Assembly: GCA_035691285.1 (NCBI GenBank)
Contig: DASSJI010000053.1
Coordinates: forward strand, 1-42,407
Origin: DATFEN01 sp035691285
GTDB lineage: Bacteria > Acidobacteriota > Vicinamibacteria > Fen-336
DNA: 42,407 nucleotides
Direction: 5' to 3'
Made by a program: the position numbers and the translations under genes. Under the pieces are notes generated by a model. That model worked only from the letters and a program-made list of their open reading frames with translations, did no database searches and was not told the DNA's origin. Positions 1 to 8,427 of the stretch are shown here, in pieces. Positions within the stretch are counted from its first letter, which is position 1; each line of letters opens with the position of its first letter.

Positions 1-1119
1 CGCGCCCGCGAGCGCGACCGCCGGTGCGGAGCCGGCGTGGCGCTGGCGCTCGCGTGCCTCACGAGGCCCGAGGGCGCCCTGGTCTTCGCCGCGTCCGCGG
101 CCGGCCGCCTGGTCGGCGGCGCCTGGCGCTCTCCCGACGAACGGCGCCGTCTCGTGCTCGACGCCATGGTCGTCGCCGGCGTGGTGGCCGGCCACGTCGC
201 CTTCCGGCTGTGGGCCTACGGCGACTTTCTCCCCAACACCTTCCATGCAAAGGCCGGAGGCTACTGGCAGCGGCCGCGCGAGTACCTCGGCGGGTTCGCC
301 TGGCAGCACCTCACGCCGGTGCTGGCTCCGCTCCCGCTGCTCGCGCTTCTCGACCGCCGCGCGACGCTCAGGGCAGCGTTCCTTCCAGCCTTGGCGGTGC
401 TGGCGGGCGGCGTGCTCGCAATCTACGCCGCCGGAACGGACTGGATGCCGGGTTACCGGCTCCTTTGCCCCTACCTGCCGGCGTGGACCGCCCTGGCCGG
501 CTTCGGCATTGCGCTCCTTTGCGCCCGCGTCGCGGGTCGCGCGGCGCCGGCCCTGGCTGGGCTGGCCATGGCCGCCGCCGCGGCCGGCTCGTCCGCGTGG
601 CAGGCGCCTGTCTTGGGCGCTTCCCTGGAGGACGTCGCCGCCTACAACGTGGCGAACCGCCGCGGCCACGAAGCCCTGGCTGCCTGGGTCGCCGCACACG
701 CCCGGACGGGCCAGAGCATCGCCCTCATGGACATCGGCGTCATCGGGGTCCGGCTGATGAACCTCACCGTCGTGGACATTTCGGGCCTCACGGACCGGCA
801 CATCGGCCGGCTGCCCGGGGGGTTCCTGACGAAGCAGCCGGACGCGGACTACGTGCTCGGGCGGCGACCGGACTTCGTGGTGCTCTCCTTCGCCGTGCCG
901 GCCGGTCGGCCGGAGCGCGCGCGCTCGTGGACCGCGATGGAGCGCGCGATCCTCGAGCACCCGGAGTTCCGCCGCGCGTACGCGCGCCCCCGAACCTGCC
1001 GCGCGGGCGCATCGCAGCTCGAGCGCTTCGCCTGTCTCTACGGCGCCGCGCAGGCGTTCGACGCGACGCCCCGCAGCTACCGGTACTACCAGGCGGTCTT
1101 CGAGCGCGACCGGGAATAG
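1..1119 (+). CDS. Membrane glycosyltransferase-like protein, C-terminal part (5' end outside window)
   Basis: The frame is open from the first base to a TAG at 1117-1119, so the gene probably begins upstream; a GTG at 37 is the first internal start but would give a protein shorter than the family. Hydrophobic segments alternate with short loops. The motif LTRPEG, and YGDFLPNTFHAKAG about 50 residues later, are typical of polytopic GT-C type glycosyltransferases that use lipid-linked sugars (ArnT, arabinofuranosyl- and mannosyltransferase-like proteins). The soluble C-terminal part has MDIGVIGV and VVDISGLTDRHIGRL, which in these proteins belong to the periplasmic domain. The likely role is sugar transfer to an envelope lipid or polysaccharide; the substrate cannot be read from sequence. 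The next gene follows after 39 nt on the same strand. The family call is fairly firm, the exact function open. Confidence 0.72.
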   Translation, partial: RARERDRRCGAGVALALACLTRPEGALVFAASAAGRLVGGAWRSPDERRRLVLDAMVVAGVVAGHVAFRLWAYGDFLPNTFHAKAGGYWQRPREYLGGFAWQHLTPVLAPLPLLALLDRRATLRAAFLPALAVLAGGVLAIYAAGTDWMPGYRLLCPYLPAWTALAGFGIALLCARVAGRAAPALAGLAMAAAAAGSSAWQAPVLGASLEDVAAYNVANRRGHEALAAWVAAHARTGQSIALMDIGVIGVRLMNLTVVDISGLTDRHIGRLPGGFLTKQPDADYVLGRRPDFVVLSFAVPAGRPERARSWTAMERAILEHPEFRRAYARPRTCRAGASQLERFACLYGAAQAFDATPRSYRYYQAVFERDRE

Positions 1120-1158
1120 CCACGCCCCCTGCCCTGTAACCGCGGGCAGGAGGTCGAT

Positions 1159-2034
1159 ATGACGCGCTCCGCCCTGCTCCTCGCCGGTCTGGCCCTGGCG
1201 CCCGTCCCCGCCCAGGCCCATCATCCGCATCCCGTGCCGCCGTCCGGGTCACCGGTCCAGGTCGAGGTCCGGGTCGGAGGCCGGGTGAGCCGGCTCTACG
1301 CCGCGCCCGACGGGTCCGGCCGCCTCTACGTCGAGGCCACCAAGGGCGCCGCCTACGACGTGGTCCTCTCTAACCGCAGCACGGAGCGGGTCGGCGTCGT
1401 CCTCGTCGTCGACGGCCTCAACGCGATCAGCGGCGAGCGTGCCGAGGCGAGCTCGCCCCGCAACCGGATGTACATCCTCGATCCCTGGGGGGAGACGACG
1501 GTGCGAGGCTGGCGCACGTCGCTCAGCGAGGTCCGGCGCTTCAACTTCGTGGACGAGCAGGCCTCCTATGCCGCCCGGGCCGGGAAGGCCAACCGCAAGA
1601 TGGGCTGGATCGAGGTCGGCGTCTTCCGCGAGCAGGGCTACTGGGCCTCACGTCGGCAGCCGATCTCGCCCGAGGCGTGGAGCGGCAACGAGGCCGAGGC
1701 GCCCACGGCCCAGATGCCACCTGCGACCGCTCCCGCGGTGCCCGAGGCGCAGGCGAAGGCCCAGAAGGACGCTTCGGAGCGGCTCGGGGCGCTCGGCGAC
1801 GACGGCGCGGCGCGGTCGTACCCCGGCACCGGTTGGGGCCGCGCGACCTACGACCCCGCCCAGCTCGTCCACTTCGATCCCATGCCCACGCCGGCCCAGT
1901 TGGTCACGGTCCGCTACGAGTACGCCGCCGCCCTTCGCGCGCTCGGCATCCTGCCGCCCTACCGTTGGACCCGCGACCGCCTGCGCGAGCGCGAACACGC
2001 CGAGGACGGCTTCGCGCGCCCGCCGGCCTGGTAG
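1159..2034 (+). CDS. Secreted protein of unknown function
   Basis: A 291-residue protein preceded by a clear ribosome-binding site (AGGAGG, 1149-1154) 4 nt before the ATG. Residues 1-20 form a Sec signal peptide ending in PAQA, then a His/Pro-rich stretch (HHPHPVPPS). The middle (about 30-165) is a beta-rich domain with conserved-looking segments such as RMYILDPWGETTVRGW and VRRFNFVDEQASYA. A low-complexity Ala/Glu/Pro linker follows (about 170-215), then a C-terminal segment rich in Tyr and Arg. I do not recognise a named family. It lies 43 nt upstream of a TonB-dependent receptor on the same strand and may be a periplasmic or surface partner of it, which is inference from position only. Confidence 0.75.
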   Translation: MTRSALLLAGLALAPVPAQAHHPHPVPPSGSPVQVEVRVGGRVSRLYAAPDGSGRLYVEATKGAAYDVVLSNRSTERVGVVLVVDGLNAISGERAEASSPRNRMYILDPWGETTVRGWRTSLSEVRRFNFVDEQASYAARAGKANRKMGWIEVGVFREQGYWASRRQPISPEAWSGNEAEAPTAQMPPATAPAVPEAQAKAQKDASERLGALGDDGAARSYPGTGWGRATYDPAQLVHFDPMPTPAQLVTVRYEYAAALRALGILPPYRWTRDRLREREHAEDGFARPPAW

Positions 2035-2062
2035 GTCGCTGGCGGTCGCCCGGCGCCTTTCG

Positions 2063-2068
2063 TAGACT
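2063..2068 (+). promoter_or_regulatory. Candidate -10 element just upstream of the TonB receptor start
   Basis: TAGACT fits the TANNNT pattern of a sigma-70 type -10 box and lies only 9 nt before the TTG start at 2078. No Shine-Dalgarno sequence sits between them. A poor -35 match (CTGGCG, 2039-2044) lies 18 nt upstream. If used, the transcript would start at or within a few bases of the start codon. The same hexamer at the same distance from a TTG start occurs at 28865. Confidence 0.3.
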
Positions 2069-2077
2069 CGGATCTGT

Positions 2078-4804
2078 TTGGGGATCGCGAGCTCTCTTCG
2101 GCGACGTCTTCCCGCCGGCCTCCTCTTCGCATCCGCCTCCCTCGCCCTGGCACAGGAAGGCAGCGGCGTCTCGGGGACGGTGAAGGATCCGACGGGCGCC
2201 GTCGTGCCACGCGCCTCGGTCGGCCTCTTCAGCCCGCAGGGCGCCATCGCCGCCTCAGGCCGCACCGACCCGGAGGGCCGCTTCCGCTTCCCCTCGCTGC
2301 CGGCGGGGACGTTCGTGCTCGTGGCGGAAGCGCGTGGGTTCGCGCCCCGGCGCATCCCGCTCTACGTCGGGTCTGGCGGCCTCGACATCGTGATCACGCT
2401 GCAGCCGGAGGCCTTCCACGACGAGGTCACGGTCACCGCCAGCCCGGGTCGGGCCGAGGCCCTCGAATCGGTTCCGCAGAGGGTGAACGTGATCGGCGAG
2501 GAGGAGATCGGGTTTCGGTCCAAGGCAGTGCTCGCCCAGGCGGCGAGCGAGGAGGTGGGGCTCCACGTCCAGCGCACGAGCCCGACCATGGGCGGCGTCT
2601 TCGTGCGCGGGCTCACCGGGGCCAAGGTCAACATGTACGTGGACGGCGTGCGCTACACCACGGCCGCCCAGCGCGGCGGCGTCAGCACCTTCTTCAACCT
2701 CGTGGACCCGGAGATCCTCGAAGGCATCGAGGTGGTGCGCGGCCCCTCGAGCGCCGAGTACGGCAGCGACGCCCTGGGGGGCACGGTCCAGCTCCTGACC
2801 CGCAGGCCGCAGTTCGATCCGTCGGGACGGAACGTCTCGGGGCTGTGGAACGCGAACTTCGGCAGCGCCGATGCGAGCTATGGCTCCAGCCTGACCGCCC
2901 GCTATGCGGCGCCCACGGTCGGCGTCAGCGGCACGCTCGCGGCGCGGCGGGCCAACGACCTTCGCCCTGGGGAAGGCGAGGACTCGCACAACGCCGTCAC
3001 GCGCTTCTTCGACCTGCCCTCGACGGTCGCCATCGGCGCTCGACTGCCCGACACAGCCTTCACCCAGTACGGCGGTCATCTCAAGGTGAACTGGGCGGTC
3101 ACGCCGACCGCCCAGATCATCGCCAGCTACCTGCGCGGCCAACAGGACGGGGGCAAGCGCTACGACCAGCTCCTGGGCGGCGACGGCAACCTCGTCGCGG
3201 ACCTCCGCAACCTGATGGCCGATCATTTCCACGCGCGCTTCGAGCGGTCGCAGCTCGGTTTCCTCGATCGACTCAGCGTCTCCTACTCCTTCAGCGCTCA
3301 GCGGGAGGAGCGCCGCAACCAGGGCGGCAACGGCAACCCGCTCGCCGCCATCAATCACGAGCCGGAGCGCACGACGGCCCACGGCGTGCAGGCTGCGCTG
3401 CGGACGCTGAGGGGCCGGCACGACCTGACGCTCGGCGCGGATGTCTTCGTCGAGTCGATGAAGGCGCCCTCCTTCGGGACGAATCCGACCACGGGCGGGA
3501 CCTCGCCGCGCCGCGGCCGCGTGCCCGACGGCGCGAGCTACGCGCACGGCGGGATCTTCCTGCAGGACGTTCTCGAGGCAGTGCCGGGCAAGCTGCGCCT
3601 CAACGGCGCCGTCCGCTTCTCCGGCGCGTCCTACGAGGCGCACGCCGCCGACAGCCCGCTCGTGGCGGGCGAGCCGCTCTGGCCCGACGACGCCTACGAC
3701 ACCAGCGCATTCACCTTTCGTGCCGGGGCGCTCTTCACTGCGGGCGGCGGCTTCAGCGTCGCGGGGAACGTGAGCCGCGGCTTCCGGGCCCCGGACGTCA
3801 CGGACCTGGGCACGTTCGGCCTGACGGGCGCGGGGTTTGAGGTCTCCAATCGCGAGGTGGAGGGCCTGGGCGCGGCGGTCGGAACCACGGCCGACGCCGC
3901 GGCCGTCAGCACGGGCGACCCGGTGCGCGTCCTCGAGCCGGAAACGAGCCTCAACGTGGAGCTCACGCTGCGCTACAAGACCCCGCGCTTCAAGGCGGAC
4001 CTCACCGCCTTCCAGAACGACATCGATGCCAACGTCGCCAAGCAGGCGATGATCCTCCCGCAGGGCGCGGTCGGGCAGAGCCTCGCCGGCGAGCCGATCA
4101 TCCGCCAGCTTCCGAGCGGCGTCGTGTTCGTGGCCGCATCCAGCAACCCCGTCCTGGTGCGCGCGAACTTCGACGAGGCGCGCCTCCGCGGGCTCGAGGC
4201 GACCTTCGACGCCGAGCTCCACCCCTCCTGGTTCGCGGGAGGGATCTTCACCTATCTGCACGCTGCGGATCGAGCGAGCGGGGCGCCGCCCAACATCGAG
4301 GGGGGCACGCCGGCCCCCGAGGCATGGTTCAAAGTGCGCTTCGCCCCGCACGGCGGCCGACGGTTCTGGGTGGAGCCCTATCTTCGTGTGGCGGGAGAGC
4401 AGGATCGGCTCTCCAGCCTCGACCTGGCCGACCGCCGGACCGGCGCGAGCCGCTCGCTCTCGAGCATCGCGAGCTTCTTCAACAACGGCGCCAGGGCCCG
4501 CGGGCTCGTCGGCAGCGGTCCCGATGGCATCGCGGGAACAGCCGACGACGTCCTGCTCGCCACCGGCGAGACGCTGTCGCAAATGCAGACGCGGGTGCTC
4601 GGACCGTCGGGGACGTCGAGCTCGCTGTTCACGGCCGTCCCGTCGTACGTGGTCCTCGGGCTCCGGGGCGCCGTGCGGTTCGCCCAGCGGCACGAGGTCT
4701 TCGTGGACTTCGAGAACATCGGAGACGAGAACTACCGCGGCGTCTCCTGGGGCATGGACGCTCCCGGCCGGGCGCTCCACGTGCGCTATTCGCTGCGATT
4801 CTAG
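2078..4804 (+). CDS. TonB-dependent outer-membrane receptor with N-terminal carboxypeptidase-regulatory-like domain
   Basis: A 908-residue protein. A signal peptide (about 1-25, ending LALAQ) is followed by a beta-sandwich of the carboxypeptidase-regulatory-like type (about 28-110, GTVKDPTGAVVPRASV to the LQPE region), then a plug domain (about 125-230) with VFVRGLTGAKVNMYVDGVR, VEVVRGPSSAEYGSDALGG and TVQLLTR. The rest is a 22-strand-type barrel ending in aromatic YSLRF, as needed for BAM assembly. It should import a TonB-energised ligand such as a siderophore, cobalamin-like compound or glycan; the ligand is not evident. The TTG start at 2078 is the only one giving a full signal peptide, and no Shine-Dalgarno is seen. 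The stop lies 3 nt from the convergent stop of the FAD oxidase gene. A long antisense frame (2255-4780) is a composition artefact. Confidence 0.93.
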   Translation: MGIASSLRRRLPAGLLFASASLALAQEGSGVSGTVKDPTGAVVPRASVGLFSPQGAIAASGRTDPEGRFRFPSLPAGTFVLVAEARGFAPRRIPLYVGSGGLDIVITLQPEAFHDEVTVTASPGRAEALESVPQRVNVIGEEEIGFRSKAVLAQAASEEVGLHVQRTSPTMGGVFVRGLTGAKVNMYVDGVRYTTAAQRGGVSTFFNLVDPEILEGIEVVRGPSSAEYGSDALGGTVQLLTRRPQFDPSGRNVSGLWNANFGSADASYGSSLTARYAAPTVGVSGTLAARRANDLRPGEGEDSHNAVTRFFDLPSTVAIGARLPDTAFTQYGGHLKVNWAVTPTAQIIASYLRGQQDGGKRYDQLLGGDGNLVADLRNLMADHFHARFERSQLGFLDRLSVSYSFSAQREERRNQGGNGNPLAAINHEPERTTAHGVQAALRTLRGRHDLTLGADVFVESMKAPSFGTNPTTGGTSPRRGRVPDGASYAHGGIFLQDVLEAVPGKLRLNGAVRFSGASYEAHAADSPLVAGEPLWPDDAYDTSAFTFRAGALFTAGGGFSVAGNVSRGFRAPDVTDLGTFGLTGAGFEVSNREVEGLGAAVGTTADAAAVSTGDPVRVLEPETSLNVELTLRYKTPRFKADLTAFQNDIDANVAKQAMILPQGAVGQSLAGEPIIRQLPSGVVFVAASSNPVLVRANFDEARLRGLEATFDAELHPSWFAGGIFTYLHAADRASGAPPNIEGGTPAPEAWFKVRFAPHGGRRFWVEPYLRVAGEQDRLSSLDLADRRTGASRSLSSIASFFNNGARARGLVGSGPDGIAGTADDVLLATGETLSQMQTRVLGPSGTSSSLFTAVPSYVVLGLRGAVRFAQRHEVFVDFENIGDENYRGVSWGMDAPGRALHVRYSLRF

Positions 4805-4807
4805 CCT

Positions 4808-6718
4808 TCAGCGGACCGCGGCCCTCCCGCTGCGCGTGATCTCCCCGACCGCGCGGAACGCCTGGTCGATCGCCACGTCCGTATAGGCGGACGCGCCGGC
4901 GTCGGAGTTCGCGATCGCGATGGCTCCGAAGCGCCGCCGGCCCACCACCCAGGGCTGCTCGCCCTCCGCCCACTCCGGGTCGAACAGCGAGTTCGGCTCG
5001 TACGCGTAGCCGTGGGGCCAGCGGTTGACGGTGATCGCCTCGATGTCCCGTGGCGGGTCGAAGCCGCCGCCCGCGAGGCTCCGCCCGAGCTGGTCGCGGA
5101 TCCGGCGCTCGAAGTCCTCGAAGGACGTCGCGAGCAGCTCGTGGCGCCCGGACTGGCACTGCTCGCGGACGGGCAGGCCCGGCGAGGTCGGCACGCGGAC
5201 CATGTGCACCACCATCGGCTCCTCGGGGGAGCGCGGGCAGCGATAGCCGCCCAGGCTCACCGGGAAGTCCAGTGTGAAGTCCGCGTGGTAGCCGCCGGGC
5301 GCGTGGACGCGTTGAACGCCGAGCTTCTGGAACGCCACCCAGCTCCGGATCAGCACGTTCGTGTAGACGAGCGGGGCTCGTGTCGCGTATCGGAGCGCCT
5401 GCTTCTGCGCCTCCGGCAGCTCCGGACAAAGAACGGGGATGAGGGAGTTGTAGCACGCGAGGATGCAGCGGCGTCCGCGGACCCGGTACGCACGGCCGCC
5501 ACGGACGTACGCCACCGACACGCCGCTGCCGGGCTCCGGAGGACCGTCGTGCCTCACGTTCACGGCCGTGCTGTTGAGCCGGATCCGGACCGGGCGGCCG
5601 CCGTCGTCGAGGCGGCCGTAGTCCAGATGCGCCGTGACGACGTCCTCCATGTCGCTTCCGGGCAGGGCCTCCGGGATCAGCGCCCGGACCAGGAGCCGCG
5701 CCACCGAGGCGTTGCCGTCCGGGAAGTGGAAGATGTAGGGCTCGGAGCGGCCCGTGTCGCCGGGCAGCCCCAGGCCGTCGAAGCCCGGGTAGCCCCACTG
5801 CCAGTAGTCCAGAGCCGGCACGGCGTCGCTGCTCACGCCCCAGAACCCGATTCCCTGATGGCGGAAGAAGGACACCGCGGCCGGATGGAGCTTCAGGACG
5901 TCCTTCAAGAAGGCGACGTAGCTCATCCTCCGGAGCCGCGCCTTCTTCTCCTCGACGGTAACCCCAGGCCATGGGTCCGTTCGGTCGTCGTAGACGCGCG
6001 CGATGTCCCGCTGCGCCTCCGCCGCGAGGGGAGTCCTCGCCAGGAACTCGGGCCAGGGCAGCGTCCCCGCACCCGCGACCAGACGGTCCTCTCCGAAGGT
6101 CTCCTTGTCGAAGAACACACCCCGAGTCAGGCCGAGGGACTCGTACAGGCGGCTGTCGAAGGCCGAGTGGAAGCGCTGCACGTCGATGCCGACGTCGCGA
6201 AGCAGCCCGGCGGCCTCGGGGCTGTAGCTCCCGGGCCCGTCGATGGACTGCGTTCCGCCGTAGCCGATCAGCAGCCGGCCGCCGTGGCGGAACTCGTTGC
6301 GCTTGGCGTGCCCCCCTAAGTCGTCGTGGTTGTCGAGGACCAGGATCCTGGCGCTGGCGCCGTGCTGCCTCCTGTAGAAGAACGACGCGGCGAGACCGCT
6401 GATCCCTCCCCCGACGACCACCAGGTCGTAGCTCTCTCCCGTGTCGGCCGCGAGCGCGGGATCGAACCCGCCGCGGTCCTTCAGGTGTTCGTGGGCGGCT
6501 TCGAAGGACCCGGCGTGGCTGCCTCTGAGTCCCGTCAGCGCGGGCGGGTAGTAACCCGGGCTCTTCTCGGGCGCGAATTCGGCCGCGAGGAGCGACGCGG
6601 GCCAGCTCGCGTCGAGGATCGACGCGCCCACGACGAGCGGGACGCCGTTCAGGAAGTCGCGGCGCGTGATGCCGCGGTCGAGCCCGAGGCGTCGATCCTC
6701 TGCGGAGCTCTCGCTCAC
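4808..6718 (-). CDS. Tat-exported FAD-dependent amine oxidase-like protein (spermidine dehydrogenase-like)
   Basis: A 636-residue flavoprotein. The N-terminus carries a twin-arginine signal, ITRRDFLNG (Arg 19-20), followed by a hydrophobic stretch, so it should be exported folded with its cofactor. The FAD-binding Rossmann motif VVVGGGISGLAASFF lies near residue 85, followed by ILVLDNHDDLGGHAKRNEF. The overall pattern, including ITRRDFLNG itself, matches Pseudomonas-type spermidine dehydrogenase and its uncharacterised relatives (about 620 residues). Family members oxidise amines and pass electrons to a carrier; the substrate here is unproven. I place the start at the GTG at 6718: GAAGGA lies 9 nt upstream and the Tat signal is then near the N-terminus. 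The open frame continues upstream to 7714 but there overlaps the NDH-2 gene and is not coding. It is last in a long minus-strand row and overlaps an AbrB-like remnant by GTGA. Confidence 0.85.
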   Translation of the reverse strand: MSESSAEDRRLGLDRGITRRDFLNGVPLVVGASILDASWPASLLAAEFAPEKSPGYYPPALTGLRGSHAGSFEAAHEHLKDRGGFDPALAADTGESYDLVVVGGGISGLAASFFYRRQHGASARILVLDNHDDLGGHAKRNEFRHGGRLLIGYGGTQSIDGPGSYSPEAAGLLRDVGIDVQRFHSAFDSRLYESLGLTRGVFFDKETFGEDRLVAGAGTLPWPEFLARTPLAAEAQRDIARVYDDRTDPWPGVTVEEKKARLRRMSYVAFLKDVLKLHPAAVSFFRHQGIGFWGVSSDAVPALDYWQWGYPGFDGLGLPGDTGRSEPYIFHFPDGNASVARLLVRALIPEALPGSDMEDVVTAHLDYGRLDDGGRPVRIRLNSTAVNVRHDGPPEPGSGVSVAYVRGGRAYRVRGRRCILACYNSLIPVLCPELPEAQKQALRYATRAPLVYTNVLIRSWVAFQKLGVQRVHAPGGYHADFTLDFPVSLGGYRCPRSPEEPMVVHMVRVPTSPGLPVREQCQSGRHELLATSFEDFERRIRDQLGRSLAGGGFDPPRDIEAITVNRWPHGYAYEPNSLFDPEWAEGEQPWVVGRRRFGAIAIANSDAGASAYTDVAIDQAFRAVGEITRSGRAAVR

Positions 6719-6795
6719 AGGAGGATGTCCTTCGGCAGGGCGACCTGGCCTTTCGGCGTGAGCGTCGTCGACGCCAAGCGCCCCTCCTTGCGCAT
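6715..6795 (-). pseudogene. Truncated AbrB/SpoVT-type antitoxin remnant (26 codons)
   Basis: ATG at 6795 to TGA at 6715-6717 encodes 26 residues including STTLTPKGQVALPKDIL, the hallmark N-terminal strand-turn of AbrB/SpoVT and VapB/MazE antitoxin domains (consensus T-x-T-x-x-K-G-Q-V-x-I-P-K-x-I-R). A full swapped-hairpin domain needs about 45-50 residues, so this copy is cut short right after the KGQV/PK motif. Its stop overlaps the GTG start of the flavoprotein gene by four bases, and its PKD codons supply the GAAGGA that serves as ribosome-binding site there. No toxin gene is adjacent. It fills most of the 119-nt gap between the NDH-2 and flavoprotein genes. It is a decayed antitoxin or a short leader ORF; the motif is visible, the history is inference. 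Confidence 0.55.
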
Positions 6796-6837
6796 CCGAG
6801 CCTACCACGGTGTCGGTGAGGAGGAAGCCGTGAGCTC

Positions 6838-8427
6838 CTACGTCGGCAGCCGCCGATCGATCGCTTGCTCGAGGCTGGCCTTCAACAGGCTCAGGTTCTG
6901 CGCGAAGGCCGCGAAGTCGCCCCGCCCCAGGCTGATCACGTCCGTCGGCTCGAGGGCGCGCACCGTGGCCGTCCGGGCGAGGTCGCGCAGGAGGGCCACC
7001 TCGCCGAAATACTCGCCGGGGCCGAGCGTCGCGAGCCGCAGCTCCGGCCCGCCGTTCGACGCCCGCGCCACTTCCACCTTCCCCTTCTCGATGATGTAGA
7101 AGCGGTCGCCGATCTCGCCCTGGGTGATGATCGCCTCGCCTTTCTCGTAGTGGGCGCGGTCGACCTTTTCCGTGCGGAACACCTTCAGCTGGACGATGTT
7201 GCGCTGGAAGATCAGGTCCAGGGTCCAGTCGAGGGCCACGCGGATCCGGCGCTCGAGGCCCGGCAGCTTCATGAGGTAGATCGTCCTCCACAGCCACCAG
7301 GCGAAGAAGCCCTTGAACTTGAAGCCCAGGATCTCGGCCACGGCGCTGCGCCCGCCCAGCGAGGCGAGCTTGCCGAGCGCGTTGAAGACGAAGGGCCGCG
7401 GCTTCCCCGTCCCGCGCACCGCCGCCACGATGTTGTCGGCGCACACCGCTGCCTGCCGGATGGCGTTCTGGGCCGTCGGCGCGTACGGCACGCCGCCGGG
7501 GCTGGGCACGGCGGCGCAGTCTCCGAGCGCCCACACGCCCTCGAAGCCGGGAACCTCCAGGGTGGCCTCGGTCACGATCCGGCCGCGCTCGGTTCGGCAG
7601 GGCAGCGTCTTCAGCAGTGGATTGGGCGCGTTGCCCACCGTGCTGATCAACGTTCGCGCCGGAATCGCCGCGCCGTTCGAGAGGAACACGTGCTCGGCCG
7701 TGGCGGCCTTGCACTTCACGTCCAGGACGATCTCGATCCCCCGCGAGCGCAGCTCTTCCGCCGCGTAGGCCCCCAGGCCGGGCACGACCTCGGGCAGGAT
7801 GCGGTCCTGGCTGTGGACGAGGACGAAGCGCACGTCCTCCCGCCGGAGGTTGCGGTAGTGCGGCAGGACCAGGCTCACCATCTCCTGCAGCTCGCCGATC
7901 GTCTCGACGCCGCTGAAGCCGCCGCCCACCACCACGAACGTCGTGAGGGCCCGCCGGTGGCTCTCGTCGTCCTCGATGTCGGCCTGCTCGAGGCAGCCGA
8001 TCACGTGGTTCCTCAGGTAGAAGGCGTCGCCGATGTTCTTGAGCGCGAGGGAGTGCTCGGAGAGCCCCGGCAGGCTCGAGAGGTCGACGATCGTCCCGAG
8101 GGCGATCACGAGATGGTCGTAGGCGAGCGCGCGTAGGTGCTTGCCCTCCCCCGCGTAGATCGCGACCTGCCTGGCGACGAGGTCGATCGAGGCGACCTCG
8201 CTGGCGTAGAACCGCACGCCCTCGAGCATCCGCCGCAGCGGGTTGGCGATCTGGCTGGGCTCGATCGAGCCGGCGGCGACCTCGGGCAGCATCGGCTGGA
8301 ACACGAAGTAGTTCTCGCGATTCACGAGCGAGATCTCGACCTTGGGGTCGTTCCCGAGCCGGTCCCTGAGCCGCTTCGCGACGAAGGCGCCGCCGAAGCC
8401 GCCGCCGAGGACGACGATGCGCGTCAC
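6838..8427 (-). CDS. ndh: Type II NADH:quinone oxidoreductase fused to a C-terminal cyclic-nucleotide-binding domain
   Basis: A 529-residue protein. Residues 1-400 are a type II NADH dehydrogenase: FAD motif VVLGGGFGGAFVAKRL at the N-terminus, NAD motif VVVGGGFSGVE near residue 165, and ALGDCAAVP near 295, the usual FAD-contacting motif. A hydrophobic amphipathic region (GFFAWWLWRTIYLMKLPG, about 370-390) would hold it on the membrane surface. It moves electrons from NADH to quinone without pumping protons. Residues about 420-520 form a cNMP-binding beta-roll (GEAIITQGEIGDRFYIIEKG, then LGPGEYFGEVALLRDLARTA, matching the phosphate-binding cassette). The start GTG at 8427 overlaps the upstream gene's stop by GTGA. 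Plain NDH-2 lacks the roll, so this enzyme may be gated by a cyclic nucleotide or another small ligand. Family calls are firm; regulation is inference. Confidence 0.9.
   Translation of the reverse strand: MTRIVVLGGGFGGAFVAKRLRDRLGNDPKVEISLVNRENYFVFQPMLPEVAAGSIEPSQIANPLRRMLEGVRFYASEVASIDLVARQVAIYAGEGKHLRALAYDHLVIALGTIVDLSSLPGLSEHSLALKNIGDAFYLRNHVIGCLEQADIEDDESHRRALTTFVVVGGGFSGVETIGELQEMVSLVLPHYRNLRREDVRFVLVHSQDRILPEVVPGLGAYAAEELRSRGIEIVLDVKCKAATAEHVFLSNGAAIPARTLISTVGNAPNPLLKTLPCRTERGRIVTEATLEVPGFEGVWALGDCAAVPSPGGVPYAPTAQNAIRQAAVCADNIVAAVRGTGKPRPFVFNALGKLASLGGRSAVAEILGFKFKGFFAWWLWRTIYLMKLPGLERRIRVALDWTLDLIFQRNIVQLKVFRTEKVDRAHYEKGEAIITQGEIGDRFYIIEKGKVEVARASNGGPELRLATLGPGEYFGEVALLRDLARTATVRALEPTDVISLGRGDFAAFAQNLSLLKASLEQAIDRRLPT

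Noticed and set aside
2255..4780. 841-codon minus-strand frame
   Set aside because: Antisense to the TonB receptor; charged low-complexity translation with no family signal.
6719..7714. 5' extension of the flavoprotein frame up to 7714
   Set aside because: It overlaps the NDH-2 gene in another frame, and the Tat signal starts right after GTG 6718, so the extension is not coding.
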